This document shows, piece after piece, positions 49,061-62,208 of a stretch of 64,000 nucleotides of DNA (positions are counted from its first letter, which is position 1; every line of letters begins with the position of its first letter). Where the stretch lies: positions 2,756,001 to 2,820,000 of the forward strand of contig JAZGTH010000032.1 of assembly GCA_036877525.1 (NCBI GenBank), given 5' to 3'. The notes beneath the pieces are model-generated. The model was not told the DNA's origin. It worked only from the letters and a program-made list of their open reading frames with translations, and did not search any database. This DNA comes from Chromobotia macracanthus (Eukaryota; Chordata; Actinopteri; Cypriniformes; Botiidae). The translations under genes were made by a program, and so were the position numbers.

Positions 49061-52000
49061 GGTGCTTTATAGCAGAACCAGTGTCACTACAGTCAGCTGA
49101 GTGAAGAAGATGAGAAGACCAGGGTTCTTTCATTTCTTTGTGCTGAGGAACAGGACTAACACTAGGCACTGAAGTCTGTGCCAAACACAACTCATAGACT
49201 GATAATGTCCATTTCTGTTCATGTTGTGGACACACAAATTGTGCAATATAGCAAAAAACAAACACTATTTAAACATATTACTCAATAATATTACATATCA
49301 TACAGTATCGTATGATGTTTTGAGAATTTATGTTTGCTTACATTTTAAATAATAGCATTTTTAACTTTTTGTTTTTTTACATTTTTTACATTAATACAAG
49401 ACAAGTATGAGTGTACTGCATAATGTATAGTTTTACATAACTAGCAGAAGTGCATACTGCTTTTACATAGTGTTACTGTGAAAATATCACAGATCATCAC
49501 TGTTCATTGAGATTAAGTCATACAGTCAGTTGTTGATTAATAACACTTAAAAAATCCAACAAAAAGATCAAATAATTTGTTAAGAGGCTAGAAAACGTAA
49601 TTAAATACCAATTACAGCTTTGATATAGTGAAACGAATAATCGTCAAAAGAAATGGCTAATACAAAAATGCCTAAATACATGTTGAAACAAACAAAAAAC
49701 AATGAAATAACATAAAAATTATTTTGTTCTTCAGAAGTCAGAATATCAACTAACACTATTTTATCTTTAAAGGAAAACTGAGGTAATTGTTTCTCATCTT
49801 GTTTTTTTTTTACCCTTCTAAAGTAAATCAAATGATTTCAGCAGGCATTTACTAGGGAAACCGCAGATACTGACTGTAAATCACAATGACTGTGTGTTCT
49901 CAGAACCAGAGGTTCAATAAAGGCCTCAAGTGATAAGTGTTTATAATTTATTCCTTCTCTGCGTTCATTTGATAAACACAACATATTATACCAGCAAGAC
50001 ATACAAAATCTTCACAATTATATATGCTTAAACATCCTGATCCTTTTATCTAGGTTTATCTAGCTGCTTAACAAAATTTTTAATCCTTTTGTCAAATGTT
50101 TTGTAAATTGTTACTATGCATCACCGTATGCATTAATCTTTTGATGAGCAATGATGCTGTCATTTTATGCCAAATTTACCTTACTGACTTTTTAAAAGCT
50201 TCATTTCTAATGGCTTCTGAGGGTGTAAATGATGTTTTGTTATTGATCTTTTTCCTTACCCACCAGAAGCATTCTGTGTGTCTCCTCATGCAGAGCTATG
50301 GTTCAGGGGAGCCTGTTCATTTTTCCACCAGAGACCATGTTTTCCATCGCTCAGACAGTGGGTGACATGTTGCATAACAGCCCTCAGTCACAGATTTACA
50401 ATTCTACTGAAAATACCAGTGGCAGCTTTTGTCATGATATCAAATGCGATCTTTTGTATTTTTTTAAATGCTGTAGCATTTTTAATAGGTAAGTTTTGTT
50501 TTTGACTGGTTGAAGAACATGACACCAATTAGCATACAGGCTTCATTAAATTCCAGCGTTGCTCATATTAGCACATGACTGTCAGAGGACAGTTCAGCTC
50601 ATTCTCTCCCGAATGTCAACAAATACAGTACTGGGATTGTTACTGTAATAAACATAACAACTCTGTGTTTTTCTCATGATCAAGATCTTTGGGACTGACA
50701 GAAACTAAACTCTGCAAGTCTGTGGACCTCCAAAACATGGATTGGTATATTATCAAAATAGATATATTACCAAACAAATGTGCTTAAAGTGAAATGTCAT
50801 TTGTAACTATTTTATACCATATGTTTTTCCAATTAGCATTTGTTTATAGCTGTAGACCATGTTGTGCACATGGTCTTGTAACAAGCACTTCTTATGCTAT
50901 TAGACCAGAAGTGTGCAATTACTAAAGTTAAAAGGGCTCGGGGATTTTATATTGATTTTAACAAATTATAAATATAAAAACATAAACAGTAGTATTAACT
51001 GCCTAAAGAGAAAATACTGCCATGCTCTGGAGCTCTGGTTTCAACTGAAAATATTTCCAGAAACCAAAGGTGAACACCTGCTCAGGGCAGAGTTAGATGA
51101 TAATTACTTCAATTAGCATTCAAGAGGATGAAAGATGAATAATTATTGATGCACCAGATGAGGAGAGCAAAATTAAACCCCCAACATAACTACAAAATCT
51201 GTACACAAGCAAGTCTAATGTTAAGACACTGTGCTCATAGATCATGTTAAGGCTGTCGAAAAGCCATACGCCCAACAATCAATGCCCAGCTGCAGTCAGG
51301 AAGTGACATCCAGGGACTGCCTTCAAGTCAGAAAATAACTGATGTCATTAACGTTTCCTTTGAAACCCTGCAAGCAAAGATAGCTGAGGCACTGTGTCAC
51401 AATTTATAGTGGGATCATGGGATCATTTAAATTCAAGACTGTCTGCAAGTCCAGTGAAAGAACAGAGAATAAATCACTTGCTCCTATAATGAAGCTCTTG
51501 CTGGGTACATTTTAGATTTCTAGTTTAACAAGCTTCATCATTATAGAGCATGTTTAGGACAGACAGAAAACAGGGACTGTAGACTGTGGTATTCAAACCA
51601 GCCATGGTTTACACCTGTTTTTACATCACCTGACCAAAACAACTTAAACATCTATTAACACAGGTCAACTAAGACTCTGTGCACAGGATTTTAAATTAAC
51701 CATTTAGAATGTCCTTATAACTTGTCATTTTGTCTCAGTCTGCCTAACAGCTCAGACAGGAACACAATAGCCCAAATCATTGATGCACTATAGGTTATTT
51801 TCAGTCTGGAAGTGCGACAAGAATTGATTTCACATCCACTGGGGAGTCTACGCGTGAACTGTCGATAACGTGTCACTCTCGCACCCCCATTGCTGTCCAA
51901 ATAGAATCGACCGAACCCAAGAGTGCTGATGAGTTTAAACGACATCAACTAGCGATTCTTTTCATTCGGTCCACATTTCCACAACAAACAATTACAAGTA

Positions 52001-52540
52001 TACGATTTAGGAAGAGAACATCAATTTACAGCAGGAAATCACAGTCCTGCAGAACAGTGAATCAGACAGATACAAGATGTGCAAAATCACATGGTGTCGG
52101 AAGACAGCATAGAAGTATCATCAGAAGCCTATGATATCCCTCAAGCCTGCGGGAACCAAAACCTGTTTTGTTCTGTGAGTCTTTTTTCCGAGTTACTTAC
52201 TGGAGGGGGTATTTGTTTGTTTTGAATATACATATACCACTTTTCTACATAACACACTTGCTCAAACATAAACATATTATCAGCTGTTTCTATACACATA
52301 CATATTAAATAGAATTCATTTTCTGACAGCAGTTACTGTCAGAAAATTTTTCCCTTGTATGGGGAAAGGAACCGGAAAAAAATAAAATATTGTGTTGTAA
52401 TGATTTTCACAGATTATGGGTTTAAATTTTTAAATTTAAAACAGATGCATAACACAGATGCTGTCCACAGGGTATAGGCTGTTGCGATCAGTGTTTTCCT
52501 CTGATTAAATTCTGACAGTGTCAGAAGTTTTTAGACACTT
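49061..52540. other. intergenic, no gene seen
   Basis: AT-rich DNA with no recognisable exon. A CpG-dense patch lies at about 51835-51965 (see findings). Confidence 0.45.
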
Positions 52541-52646
52541 TTCTGCAGTGTGACTTCTCCTATGACGAGCGTCAGAACAAGAACCAATAGGAGCACTGAA
52601 CCTGATGACACAATTAGCACAACAACTTCAAACCACCTCAGTGAAA

Positions 52647-52796
52647 ATGTCGAAACGTGGACAGTACAACAAGAAAACTTATTGAGCTATGGAGGAAAAA
52701 GGAGTACTTGTATGATGTGTCATCGCAGCTCTACCATGACAGGGCTAAAAAAGGAAGTGGCTTGGATAGAGATAGCGATGGAAATACAAATTTCAG
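52647..52796 (+). pseudogene. MADF-domain fragment, Harbinger-type
   Basis: The ATG at 52647 opens MSKRGQYNKK; after a one-base shift the frame reads LIELWRKKEYLYDVSSQL then YHDRAKKGSGLDRD up to a consensus donor (TTTCAG followed by GTGAGAT at about 52797). LIELW...YLYD....Y.DR is the first half of a MADF (Myb/SANT-like) DNA-binding domain, as in the companion protein of PIF/Harbinger transposons. The frameshift and the lack of further exons mark it as decayed. Confidence 0.5.
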
Positions 52797-52799
52797 GTG

Positions 52800-53854
52800 A
52801 GATACCTCGTTTTAAAACATGAGCGTTTAACACCACTGATTCAATAAAAATTTTGATATAATTAGTATGAATTTTATTGTCTTTTGTTTTACGTTCATTC
52901 CTTTAATAAAATTAATAATTTATGTTGTTTTGAACCATTGGTACAAACACGTGCATCATCACTTCGCACCCAGTTTTCCAAATTGTTGCACCCAAAACCA
53001 GGCGGAAGTGGCAAAAAGCAGCTCACAACTGGACAGGACTAGATTCTCAGGAATTTAGATTTTTTTCGAGAGAACTCGGGTCCATAGTGTGAGAACATAG
53101 TATGACAAACAACAATCGCAAAGGACTATTAAAAATCGCACAGTGTGAGCTCAGCTTAAGACATCTTTTCAGACAAAGACAACATGTGAAAAGAAAGACA
53201 GTCAATCAATGTGTATGACTTAGTAAAAGAATTACAAAAACTAAAATGAATAAAAACATTTTATTTCCTCCCATTCCAGAAGTCAGACAAAATGCTAAAT
53301 CTCCATGTACATGGATTAATGTTTAGGTACCATACGTCTTCCACACTTTCTCCCTCAGCAAATGCTCCAGTCACACATCAAACAAACCAATCAACAGCTC
53401 ACAGCTAGACAGCATTCTTAACAAACACATAGTTTTGGTTTAAAAAAATATACATTTTCTGGTGGTGGATGTTCTACAGAACAAGAGAATCAAATAGTTC
53501 AGTCAAGCCTAAAGGGAAAGTGTAGTCTGCAAATCAAGACAAAACCCAGTGTGATGGTAAAACCTACACGACTGTTAGATAGTTTGACTTGAAGAGAAAG
53601 GGTACTGGGTGAACACAGGTTACAGGTAGCCACAGAAATGCAAATGCAACATCCATTCTCTTTTCATCACACATGCTCAAAAACAATTTTCTTCCTTCAG
53701 CCTTGCACCCTAGAAAAGATCCTAACTGTATAAAAATGTGACGCTTTGTAAAGCTGAAGGTTTCAGCAGGTTTCTAGAAACCAATGAAGGAACAGGACAC
53801 AGCTAACCCACATCTGCTGCCTTTACTCAGCACCCAATGGTTGATTCCTCAGAC
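52800..53854. other. intergenic, 3' flank of rnmt
   Basis: No recognisable exon. The block CGCACAGTGTGAGCTCAGCT near 53136-53156 may be the right end of the Harbinger-type element, but no matching left end was found. The rnmt 3' UTR probably lies just below 53855. Confidence 0.4.
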
Positions 53855-56800
53855 TTATGCCATTTTCTCGAACACAAACACCAGGTATATACCTAAAACA
53901 AAACAAGTAGACAAAGAATGAGTCAGACATGTTTTTAAAAGCAAAGAGAAACAACTGTAACTGGAGCATCTCCATAAAATATTCTTCACTTGGCATAGTG
54001 TCAGCACAATACTAACAGACCCAATCTCACACAACAGAACAGTGTGCAAAGAAGCTACAGTGCAATAAAAACAAGCTTGTGTTTTTACACTCAAAGTGTT
54101 TCTTCTATTTAAATCCAGACGCACCCTACAAGACAACCAGTCTCCTGTTTTGATTTGTGTTGGTGCGTACGGATCACAGTCTTAGTGCTTCAATTCTCTT
54201 TCAGATCACATACTCTCCAACAAAATCTACAGTCATGGAAGACTTATTAATTCACATATCCAACAACGGGCGAATTTACACTACCAGTCAAAAGTTTGGA
54301 AACACTTTTTCTTTGTTCATATTTTTTTAAATTTATGAATAATAGTAAACTTATCAAAACTATGAAATAACACAAATGTAACTTTAGGAATTATGTTGTG
54401 ACTAAAGAAAATTAAAAATAAGGTTAAATAAGATATATTCTAGCATATTCAATATAGTAACCCTTCATCTAGAATTTACACAAATTTTCTTGACATTTTC
54501 CAGCACCCAGTTTTTTGAGGAATCATCCTGAGAAGATTTTTAAAGAGTTTTGAAGGAGCTCCCCTCCATCCTGCGCTCTTATTGGCTGCCTTTTTTCATT
54601 ATTTGGTCCAAATCATCTATTTCAAAAACTTTTTTTTTTAAATTGTAGTTTTCTAATAACAAAAATTAAATTGAAATTAATATGTTGGTACAATTATATT
54701 ACATTTTTATTTTTACATTTTTAACGTTTTAACGCATCAAATGTCTTCAGATTAAAAGATTTTTAACCTGACATTTCAGTCAAGTGTTTCCAAACTTTTG
54801 ACTGGTAGTGTATTTTCCAAGGAAGTGCATGCGGTCATCTTTGCACTGGTTTGTACAGAGAGTGCTTAAGGAGATGTGGGGGCAGTTTTTTTCTTATATT
54901 TATTATAGCATATTATTATAGCATTAAACCTGCCTCTCAACGCAGAGCTCTATTGTGCACTTTTACTCTCACCATTTCATAGGCTGTTGAAAAAATACAG
55001 GAAGACCTTGATTTTTACGTGTAATAATTAAGATGCAAATAAAATTTACTAAATGCGCAGAGAAACTCATGCTTACTAAGGTAGATGGCAAAAACTATGA
55101 TGAAGAAACATTTGTTAAATTCTTAGATGTGCATCAAAAAATGATAAATTTGCCTCAAGACATGACTGATTAATTTGCTTGAAGAATTTTTAATTTGCTT
55201 GGTCATTCAAAAATGCCAAAACCAAATCCTGTCATCGAAATGATTGGTTTCAAATACCTCTAGAACTGTCTGACACCCTGCCACCAATTACAAGCAAACA
55301 AGTTCAGAGCAATATTTCTGTACGCAAGCAACTTAATTAAAAAGAGACACACACTCTTAAGCTTTCTCGTATGATTACAACACGTGACTTTTGTGAAAAT
55401 GTAACTTTCTAAAACATATAAGATGAAAACGCTGCACAGATTCACAGATTTTTTGCACAGATTCAGGAAGAATAATAGAGCAAATAATACCACAGGGTAG
55501 AAAAACTTGGGACACATCCACACGTTAACATGACCAAACATTGAACATGTAGCTTAATATCGCATGAATTCACAATCACAAAAAGAAAATGTGGTGTTAT
55601 TTCCAAGAACCCTTGAATTCACACCAAAAGCAAAACTCAATTTTTCAAACTTTCAAAATTTCATTACTGCACTTCAGCCCTGATAATGCACTGCCAGGTC
55701 CGAACACTCTCCCAGGGCTTGATGTGGGTGAGACAATCATGAGTGAGATGCAGAGGATGGAGAAAAGCCAATCACCCTGCAATGTTTAAAACATTTCCTG
55801 TGGACGACAAACTGCCAGTAATTTTACTGTGATTGTGAGAGTACAGTGTGTATTTTGGTCTAATATAAAACATTAAAAATGTATTGTCATTTATTTTTGT
55901 AAAAACAAATAATCTCTTAAAACAATTGCTCACAAGAATTAAATATCACAATCCACATCAGCAAACCAGCATCATGGGGTGTACGCCAGACTCGCCATAC
56001 TCAAAATGTCAATTTTGCCACAACAAGTGCACAATGCGTACCGCAAATCAGATTAATACCTGCCTTGCAGTCATATTAATTTACCCTCACACTCTGAGAT
56101 GGTTTTCAAGGGGTGGTAAATCACTTTATGGGGCAATTTAATCCATTTTAACTAGCATAAACCTGCATTTTGCGTACATTAGGAGGCAGGACTCAAATAG
56201 CATATTCACATTAAAGAAACCCCCGCCAAAACAAACATGATGCAATCCTCAATAGACTGCATTAGGAAATAAGCCCAGATATGTTTTGTGCAGGCTATTG
56301 AGTCGTCGTATTGAGTGTATACATCCAAATCTTTAGCAAATTAGGGCCTCAGAGTAGCTGTAGTGTGGGAAGACCGGAAAGCTGTCATCAAGCACATCAT
56401 AAAACATAAGCGGAGGTATTGCATCAGTTATTTCACCATTTAGATTTTTGCTATTTGTCTGAAAAGGCTACAGATATTGCAGGTTTTGTTTCTGGTAATA
56501 CACTATATTCTGACATCAGCAAAGTGACTGGCCTATGTTTGTTCATTGAGTAACTTAATACCAAGCTATATATATTAGCAAACAAATGATCTATACATAC
56601 AAATTTATATGCATGAAGCAGATGCACTCACGAAAGTCATTCACAATGTTCAGGGGATAACAGCAATGTAATTTACATAGTTCACTATTTTTAAACCAAA
56701 AATGGTCAAACAGCTAATTCATCTATTTTTGGTGTGATTAAGGATTGGTAAGCATGTACATTAACCTGTACTAATAAATTACTCTGGACAAATATAATTA

Positions 56801-59800
56801 AACCCAAGACTGTTACTTTGCAATGTGCTAAGAGAATATTTAAACTGATATTAACTAGTTGTGTAAGTTTTTATAAAACTCAAATTAAAAATGTTTTGTG
56901 GCAATAACATGGTACAGCAATGTTCTTCAGTAGTAAGAATCATTCAGTTTTGATCTGAAGAAATTTTCCAAACAGCTGGGTTTTTTTTTTTGGCCTGAGC
57001 GCAAGGCAAGACACTTTCAACCAAAATGAGCCCTTATAAATACTATGCTCTGTACCTATGAATACCTATGAATGCTGTCATACAGCATCTCATCAAAGTT
57101 ACCATTTTCGTTTTTTAGTACAATCGCTAAAGAAAACCTTTGAGACACTGATCGTATGTGGTATTTCATAAAGCATCTGTTTGTCACAGTCTTAGCGCTC
57201 AGCAGATGCTCAATAACATTTTAAGACCGAGAAACAGAACACATCACCACATACTTGTAGCCTCCCACTCAGACTTGCTCAAGGTCCCCTATGGAGAAAG
57301 ACAGCATGCTATTAGAACATAATAAATGAAAAAGATCATTTCACCAGATAAAAATGATATGAATGCTTACCAGTGGAAGTCTGACAGCAGGATTCTCAGA
57401 CATTGCCTTGGCATGGTCATACTCCCCCAGAGTGTCGGACGCCAACTGGCCGCTCTCATCTGGAGGGTATTGCTATGACAACAAGACACAAAGCTATATG
57501 ATTCTACCAAAGTAAAGATAAGAAGGGGCAAATCATTATCCACAGACAGATCTGCCTCACAGAAGAAGCTATAGTATGAAATTTGCCATAATATCCAGCT
57601 TCATGGATATAAAAGGCTTTTTTTCCAATGCCAGTTATAGAGCAAATATCTTTAAAATATTTCTAGGAGGTTTAAAGGTTTACTGCTGACTGTAAGAAGT
57701 ATTTCAAGAGGCCTGGAGTGAAATATGATGTTAATGTGATTTGCTTAATGTTAAATGTTTGCTTGAGTGCTGCAGTTGATTGGTTGCAGAAAGCCAAACA
57801 CTCTTAACCACAAACATATATAGGACAAATAAATCAATTAACAGGTAAGAATCAATGGTGAAATTGGTTGATAAATGACATTGGTTCTCTGTGCCAAATA
57901 CCAAAATAATCAACATTGCCAGTTACAGTTGGGGGAATAAATTATAGAAAAGTATGGAAAAACATTCATTTATATCATAATCAATAAAATATAAATATGA
58001 TATATAATCAATAAATAACATCAATAAAATCAATAAATCAAGACAATGTTCATGCTGTGATTACTGAAGTCAAGAATAGAAAATATTTAAATACATCATC
58101 TTGTCCAAGGTGTGGCATAATATACATTACATTTAACTATAAAATTCTCTGTAGTATCATTAAATGATTTCAACAATTTTGTAATCTTTACAGCAAGAGT
58201 TTATAAATGTGGCTACAGGAGTTGATCAAATGCCTAAAGTGCACATCATCCATGTTTTTGTATCTGATCAGCTTTTATTAATCGATTACCAGCACACACA
58301 CACCTCTAGTGCCTGCATCCACTGCATGAGAACCTTGTTTTTCTCATCTTTAATCTTCTCCTCAAAGAATTCTCTGAAAGTTTTCTTATAGATCAGGTGC
58401 ATGTTGTACTTTTTTGCCATTCTGGACAGAACAACAAACAAGAAACTATTTGAAAACAACCATAAACAAATCAATAATAAAACAAATCAATAAAATAATT
58501 CTAAAGAGTAGATAATCCTTAATTCTATCTAAAACAAACCTATATCTGTCCAGAATCTTCCATAAGCATACAATTAACATGAAATCATCAACATGTTAGA
58601 TACTACAGATGGGACATCAAAAGCAAGATCACATTTATGAATCTCCTGTGCCCTCTGTTGGCAAATCCTGGCATTATCAGATAAAAAAACAAGGTAATAA
58701 ATGCATAAGATTATATGGACTACTTACTCCTCAAACAGGGGAAAATAGACCAGAAACTCTGGGACACTGACAACTCCCTCAAGGTTGAAATCATACTGAC
58801 AGCCAAACAGAGGATAGTCGCCTTTCTTCTGGAAGTTTACACTTTACACTTCATTTCCAAAGCTGTTGGAGTCTGATTCCTCCAAGCGTTTCCTGTAGAA
58901 CAAGACAAAAGAATATTCATCTTATAATATTAATATTATCTCATTGCTAGAGCTGAACATAAATCAATATTATTTATATTTTCAATTCCAAGCCTTCAAA
59001 TCTTTGTGTACAATTAGGAAGGATTTTAAAACAGTTTAGGCCCTTGACAATAATTGGTTAATAGCCATATATTTTCATGATAGCACAGATATGACCTCTT
59101 CAGCAAGCTATTATCTGGATCACTCATTGCACCTGTAACAGATCAATACCTGTACTATATTCTGTATTGTCTATATTGTCAGGAATTACATTCTCTAATG
59201 GAACATACAGCATTTAAACGGACAGTTCATACATAAATGAAAATTCTTATCCTCATGCCATTCTAAACCTGTATGACTTTTTTTGACTTCTGAGGAACAC
59301 AAAAGATATTTTGAAGTTCACTGGTAACCAATCTACAGTGGCCCTCAATTTCCACTGTATGGACACAAAAACACGGAGACTGATTATTTCTCAAATTATC
59401 TGCCATTGCGTTCCAAAGAAGAAAGTCAAATACAGGTTTTAAACAACACAAGTACGTACTTACGTATGTATTTAAACAAAGTGTGTGGGCATGTGTGGGA
59501 GAGCTTACACCATCTCATGTGCGTCTGGAGTTGTTCCGATAAAGAATCCTCCAGGTCGGAGTCTCTCACAGGCATTTCTCAGCATGGTGTCAGCCTGCTG
59601 TTCACTCTCGAAGGAATAATGATACACAAACTGACAGCTGCACACATCAAACTGCAGCTTGGGGTCTTGCAACTTCTCAGAAAGCAGCTCCTGAGACAGA
59701 CAGAGAATATGTGAGCTGGTACTGTAATGTGCTGATGCTCAAGGACTTCTTTCTCCTTTCGAGAATAAACTGAGACCCCCTGAAGATTTAGATGTAAAAA

Positions 59801-62208
59801 TTTGTCTCACACAAATGAATTAACTCTGTTTGTTTAACTTCAAATATGAAGTGTTTAATTTCTGCACTGCTACAAATAAAACTGCATTAATAACTGAATC
59901 TAAAGAAGACACACTTTCGTTCTGCTGTACACTATTTGTTGTATTGTTGGAACTACAATAAAGTACACTTTGACAGGTTTTCTAAAAACACTCTTGTAGA
60001 GTTTGCGATGTAGAGCTCCCTGTAAGTACAACTTGTAATATGTGTTTTGCTCAGTTTATAGGCACATACCCTGCTGCAGTCTGCAGTGATGAACTCAGCA
60101 GAGAATGTGCAGTCGTTTGGGTGACCCTTGTGTCTCATGTCATTATAACGCTGCTGACACTGTTTAATGGACACACCTGCAATATCTATAACACAAAAAC
60201 AAGTACACACAAGTCACACACATACAAAGTACCAAGTGTGATTTCCAAAATGTGTCATTATGGGGTCGAGATGTGCCACTTTGTACTTAGTTTGTCGCCT
60301 AATGATAAAAAAATGTTTTTTTTCACATTTCCATGACATGACTTCCCTACATTAGTTTGTTCTTATAATATAATTGCAGTAAGCCAAAAAAAAACAAGAG
60401 AAACATATCATTACCTGCACATACCAGCTTGTCAATCCGTCCTTCCTTCCATTTAAGTAGATCCCCTCCTTTTCCACAGCCCAGATCTAGCACAGTCACC
60501 TCTCTCCTCCTCTGTCGCACCTTCTCCAAGATCTCCGCTATGGAGACCAACACACTGATCTCAGGGCAGTTTCTTAGCATCTAAGATTAGTCCTATGCTT
60601 TAATTTACTGGCAAGCCTGTGCAATTTTAAAGATAAATCACTGAGATTGAAAAGCCTTTAAAATCTACAACACAGCCAGTGAAAATTAAGAGGAAAGGTT
60701 GTAAATGTCCAAGTGTCCTAGACAGTAAAAGAATTACATTCTCTATAAGAACCTGAAATATGCATGGAAAAACACATACATTGCAAGGTTTGTTAAGCAT
60801 TCCTTGTTAAATGTTTGTCTGTGAGAACAAACTTCTTACCAATGAGAACACTCTTCAACCAGTTGTTGAAGTTGCGCATGTGGACAATTCTGCTTTTATT
60901 GCGCTCTGCCAGACCACATTCCTTAAGTTTGTTATAATGTGTGGCCACTTTCTGACTATGTAATGATTCTTCTGTAACCTACAAGACATTGGCAAAAGGT
61001 GAGTTATACCACACACAAGTATTAATCTGAACAATTCCTCAAAATTAGCAGGGGAGACCAGGACCATCTATTATTAATCTATTATTAATACTTTGTCTAT
61101 GCAATGTAACCTCAGTAACAAGGTTTTGAGCCAAAAGTCCAATAACACAAATGTGTTTTTTCCCCCAGCACTGGTTATTTTCAAACCCTAACCTCATTTA
61201 AAACTCTTTAAAACAAAAGAAGTTTTGTGAATTGCTCAATTGTCAACCCCATTATCATACTTTTGTAACAACTGTGGGCAAACAGGTGAACACAATCAAA
61301 CCATACACATAATGAAGGTATATTTTAACTTTGAGAATAAACTCAGGACAAGAATATTTTTAAGTTGTGACTTTTTCATTCACGACTTAAAAATATAAGA
61401 TTCACAACTTAAAATACAAAATGTGACATGTTAAATTGTCATGTTGTGACAATTCACTTATTACAATTTCTGTTGAACAAAATAGTTCAACATTATAGTG
61501 TATATAATACATATAGTACATTTTAATCCATTTTTCCCCTTTTTTTATTTCAAACAAAGAAAACCTTCCCAAATCATTGTCAATAAATAACCAATTCCCA
61601 TTCCCATAATATTAACATTTAATTAATACACTGAATCTTTTGTGCTGGGTAATAACAGTTGAAAGCTTGCTGCTGTTTTTATAATCAGACAATAACTTTT
61701 GGCCTATACGGAAACTGGCTTTTATAAATCCCTGAACATTACAAATCAGACGTCTACAGACCGAACTGCACACAACCTGAGTAAACATTGCAGTCATAAG
61801 TATTCAATACGTTGTCTCACCAGCTTCTTTCTTGTGTCTGAAACTGATCCGGTCCTTAACTCCTTGTCGCACTCTGGATCACTGTATTTGTCTTTTGAAT
61901 ACATGAGGGGAGGAGAGATCAGACAGAAGAACAAATCCGTAATATACAGACAATATTTAAAATGGCCGTAAATTACGATTATGCTGACAGTGTAAACTCA
62001 GATTTAGACTGTGTTTATAATGAAAGAGGAACGCTACATTCATATCAAGCCTCTATCTCGACACGTTTAATCTGCACACAAACAGATCGAGAACAGTTGA
62101 GAGTTAGAGAGTCTGAAACATTATAAAACATTCAATTCTGTATTAAATCAGACGCGAATCACCGAAGTCTGAATAAACGTTGCTGCACTCACTTAAATTC
62201 TGCGCCAT
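53855..62208 (-). CDS. rnmt: mRNA cap guanine-N7 methyltransferase, with a premature stop
   Basis: Eleven coding exons on the minus strand: 62208-62193, 61891-61821, 60978-60840, 60537-60415, 60185-60070, 59690-59509, 58892-58728, 58421-58304, 57472-57371, 57288-57255 and 53892-53855. All introns are GT..AG and all phases agree, giving 1104 nt (367 residues plus stop). The protein has SQKVATHYNKLKECGL, the SAM-binding motif VLDLGCGKGGDLLKW, FDVCSCQFVYHYSFES, RPGGFFIGTTPD, QKKGDYPLFGCQYDFNLEG, MAKKYNMHLIYKKTFREFF and the end GTLSKSEWEATSIYLVFVFE. The enzyme methylates the 5' guanosine cap of mRNA in the nucleus with its partner RAM (family knowledge). Oddities: codon 232 is TAA (58844-58846) where human has tyrosine (GNEIYTV), removing the last 135 residues; and only 29 codons precede exon 3, against a far longer disordered N-terminus in human, so an exon may be missed. 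Confidence 0.9.
54279..54810. mobile_element. Tc1-type MITE in rnmt intron 10
   Basis: The left end CACTACCAGTCAAAAGTTTG and its exact inverse at the right end (CAAACTTTTGACTGGTAGTG) are both flanked by TA. The 532-base element has no coding frame. The ACCAGTCAAAAGTTTGGA terminus is widespread among fish non-autonomous Tc1/mariner elements. Confidence 0.88.
57960..58045. repeat. ATCAATAAA low-complexity repeat in rnmt intron 8
   Basis: Imperfect tandem units of AATCAATAAA/ATAAATATGATAT. Confidence 0.6.
59215..59455. mobile_element. palindromic MITE in rnmt intron 6
   Basis: The left half has GGACAGTTCATACATAAATG, AAAATTCTTATCC and CTGTATGACTTTTTTTGACT, then GAACACAAAAGATATTTTG; the right half has CGTTCCAAAGAAGAAAGTCA and AATACAGG, a partial inverse of the left. 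This corresponds to a very abundant ostariophysan palindromic MITE whose right arm is truncated here. Confidence 0.65.

Noticed and set aside
50230..50430. GC-richer stretch with three overlapping frames
   Set aside because: None of the frames matches a known domain, and no consistent splice pair was found.
58844..58846. Stop-codon recoding (selenocysteine or readthrough) in rnmt
   Set aside because: The codon is TAA, not TGA, the family position is tyrosine, and no recoding is known for this enzyme. Error or mutation is the simpler reading.
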